A stretch of 6,169 nucleotides of DNA, taken from Christensenellaceae bacterium. GTDB taxonomy: Bacteria; Bacillota; Clostridia; Christensenellales; UBA1750. The notes under the pieces were generated by a model. The model searched no databases and was not told where the DNA came from. It worked only from the letters and a program-made list of their open reading frames with translations. Of the stretch, positions 5,164-6,169 are shown piece by piece; the first letter of the stretch is position 1, and each line of letters opens with the position of its first letter. A program made the translations under genes and the position numbers. The stretch is taken from assembly GCA_031287285.1 (NCBI GenBank), contig JAITTC010000113.1:1-6169 (forward strand), given 5' to 3'.

Positions 5164-6169
5164 ATGGCCAGGCAATGGTATCATTACAATCTGCGCTTTT
5201 TGCAGACGGTTCTGCGCGAAATCGACATCATCGGCTACGATGTCGCGGGCGTCGTCAACTATATGAAGGAGTCCAACACGAACTGCCTGGTGGTCAACGC
5301 GGGCGGCGTCATGGACTTTTTCGAAAACCCCCTGGAAATGGCCAACGAGAACATCTTCCGCGATGGGCGCGATCTGCTGGGCGAGATCTGCCGCGCCGTG
5401 CACGCCGCGGGCATGCGCGTGCTGGTGCGGGTGGACTTCCGCGGCGTGGAGCAGCGGCGCTACGAGCTGCATCCGGATTGGTTTGCGGTCGATCAGGATG
5501 GAAACCCGAAGGTGGTGGCGGCGGGCCCCGCCTCGGTGCGCATCATGCGGCCTTGCTACAACTCCCACTACACCCAGGGTCACGCCGTGGCCTATATCCA
5601 GCATCTGCTGCAAAACTATGAGATCGACGGCATCTGGCAAAACGCCCTGGGCTTTGATTCCGGCCCTTGCTACTGCAAAAGCTGCCGCGACCTCTTCTTT
5701 AAAGAGTGCGGCGAAGAAATCCCGCGCGTGCCGGCCGGCATGAGCACCCTCGATGCGCTCGACCTCCCCGCCTTTGCAAAATACCGCGCCTGGAAGGCGG
5801 GGAAGGCGGATGAGCACATCGAAAGGCTGCGCGCCGCCGTCAAGGCCTTCGGCGAAGAGAAGGTCTATTGCGCCGAGATCTTCGATATGCTCAACTCGGG
5901 CTTCACCAAGATGACCGGCATCGGCCACGACAACGCCCGCAAGAGCTTTGACTTCATCGTCAGCTGCGTCTTCATCGACTCGACCAACAAGCGCCCGTTC
6001 GATATCATCAGCAACGCGGGGACGACGATCCGCTTTTCGCGCTCTCTCGACGAGCGCAAGCAGCCCGTGATCGTGACCGGCGGCAATGGCACCAAGCAGC
6101 GCTACATCGCGGCCCCCATGCTCGAAACCAGGCTGTGGCTTTGGGAAATCGCGGCCTCCGGCGGTGGCG
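5164..6169 (+). CDS. glycoside hydrolase-like TIM-barrel protein, GHL6/GH42-like (3' end outside window)
   Basis: The frame is open from ATG 5164 to the window edge (335 residues seen). GGGAGG at 5151-5156 lies 7 bases upstream, and the gene starts 23 bases after the MBL stop. There is no signal peptide, so it is probably cytoplasmic. Typical features of the hypothetical glycosyl hydrolase 6 (GHL6) and GH42-like barrels are visible: an early NTNCLVVNAGG strand, then LLGEICRAVHAAGMRVLVRVDF, LHPDWFAVDQDGNP, RPCYNSHYTQG, and YEIDGIWQNALGF leading to CYCKSC. Cys131, Cys169, Cys171 and Cys174 resemble the zinc-binding cysteines of GH42 beta-galactosidases. However, the Asn-Glu acid/base motif expected just before the cysteines reads Asn160-Ala161. 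Such proteins often continue into a beta-galactosidase trimerisation-like domain, which would lie beyond this window. It may cleave a glycoside using different residues, or act as a non-catalytic barrel. Family assignment is from recalled motifs. Confidence 0.75.
   Translation, partial: MARQWYHYNLRFLQTVLREIDIIGYDVAGVVNYMKESNTNCLVVNAGGVMDFFENPLEMANENIFRDGRDLLGEICRAVHAAGMRVLVRVDFRGVEQRRYELHPDWFAVDQDGNPKVVAAGPASVRIMRPCYNSHYTQGHAVAYIQHLLQNYEIDGIWQNALGFDSGPCYCKSCRDLFFKECGEEIPRVPAGMSTLDALDLPAFAKYRAWKAGKADEHIERLRAAVKAFGEEKVYCAEIFDMLNSGFTKMTGIGHDNARKSFDFIVSCVFIDSTNKRPFDIISNAGTTIRFSRSLDERKQPVIVTGGNGTKQRYIAAPMLETRLWLWEIAASGGG

Noticed and set aside
5143..5928. Long open frame of 261 codons on the minus strand
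   Set aside because: It lies antisense to the glycosidase-like gene, has no recognisable domain or good ribosome binding site, and is the mirror expected from GC-rich codons.

Overview
The window carries six genes, all on the + strand, with no RNA genes, mobile elements or CRISPR. GC-rich coding sequence, strong AGGAGG-type ribosome binding sites, a class B sortase, an HD-GYP-type protein and a BmrR-like regulator together suggest a Gram-positive Bacillota bacterium, probably a GC-rich member of the Clostridia such as a gut or anaerobic-digester species. This is inferred from gene types and composition; no marker gene fixes the taxon.

Region A (1-2528) looks like the end of a surface or signalling operon. 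It holds the C-terminal part of a large protein with a Thr/Pro repeat linker and a terminal von Willebrand factor A (vWA) domain. A membrane-anchored class B sortase follows, then a compact HD-GYP-like phosphodiesterase whose start overlaps the sortase stop. The last two genes are very probably translationally coupled, which puts a cyclic-dinucleotide-type hydrolase next to a cell-wall anchoring enzyme.

The 151-base gap at 2529-2679 is the longest gene-free stretch. It contains an extended -10 promoter and a roughly 100-base leader.

Region B (2567-6169) begins with a MerR-family regulator carrying a GyrI-like/BmrR-like ligand domain. It continues with an aldo/keto reductase, an MBL-fold hydrolase and the first 335 residues of a TIM-barrel glycoside hydrolase-like protein, which runs off the right edge. 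The last three genes are tightly packed (9- and 23-base gaps) and look like one transcript. A reasonable but unproven reading is a small carbohydrate-processing unit: the glycosidase-like protein acts on a glycoside, the reductase oxidises or reduces a sugar, the MBL protein opens a lactone or ester, and the MerR protein senses a small molecule. The glycosidase-like protein keeps a GH42-style four-cysteine zinc-site pattern but has Ala where GH42 has its Asn-Glu acid/base motif.
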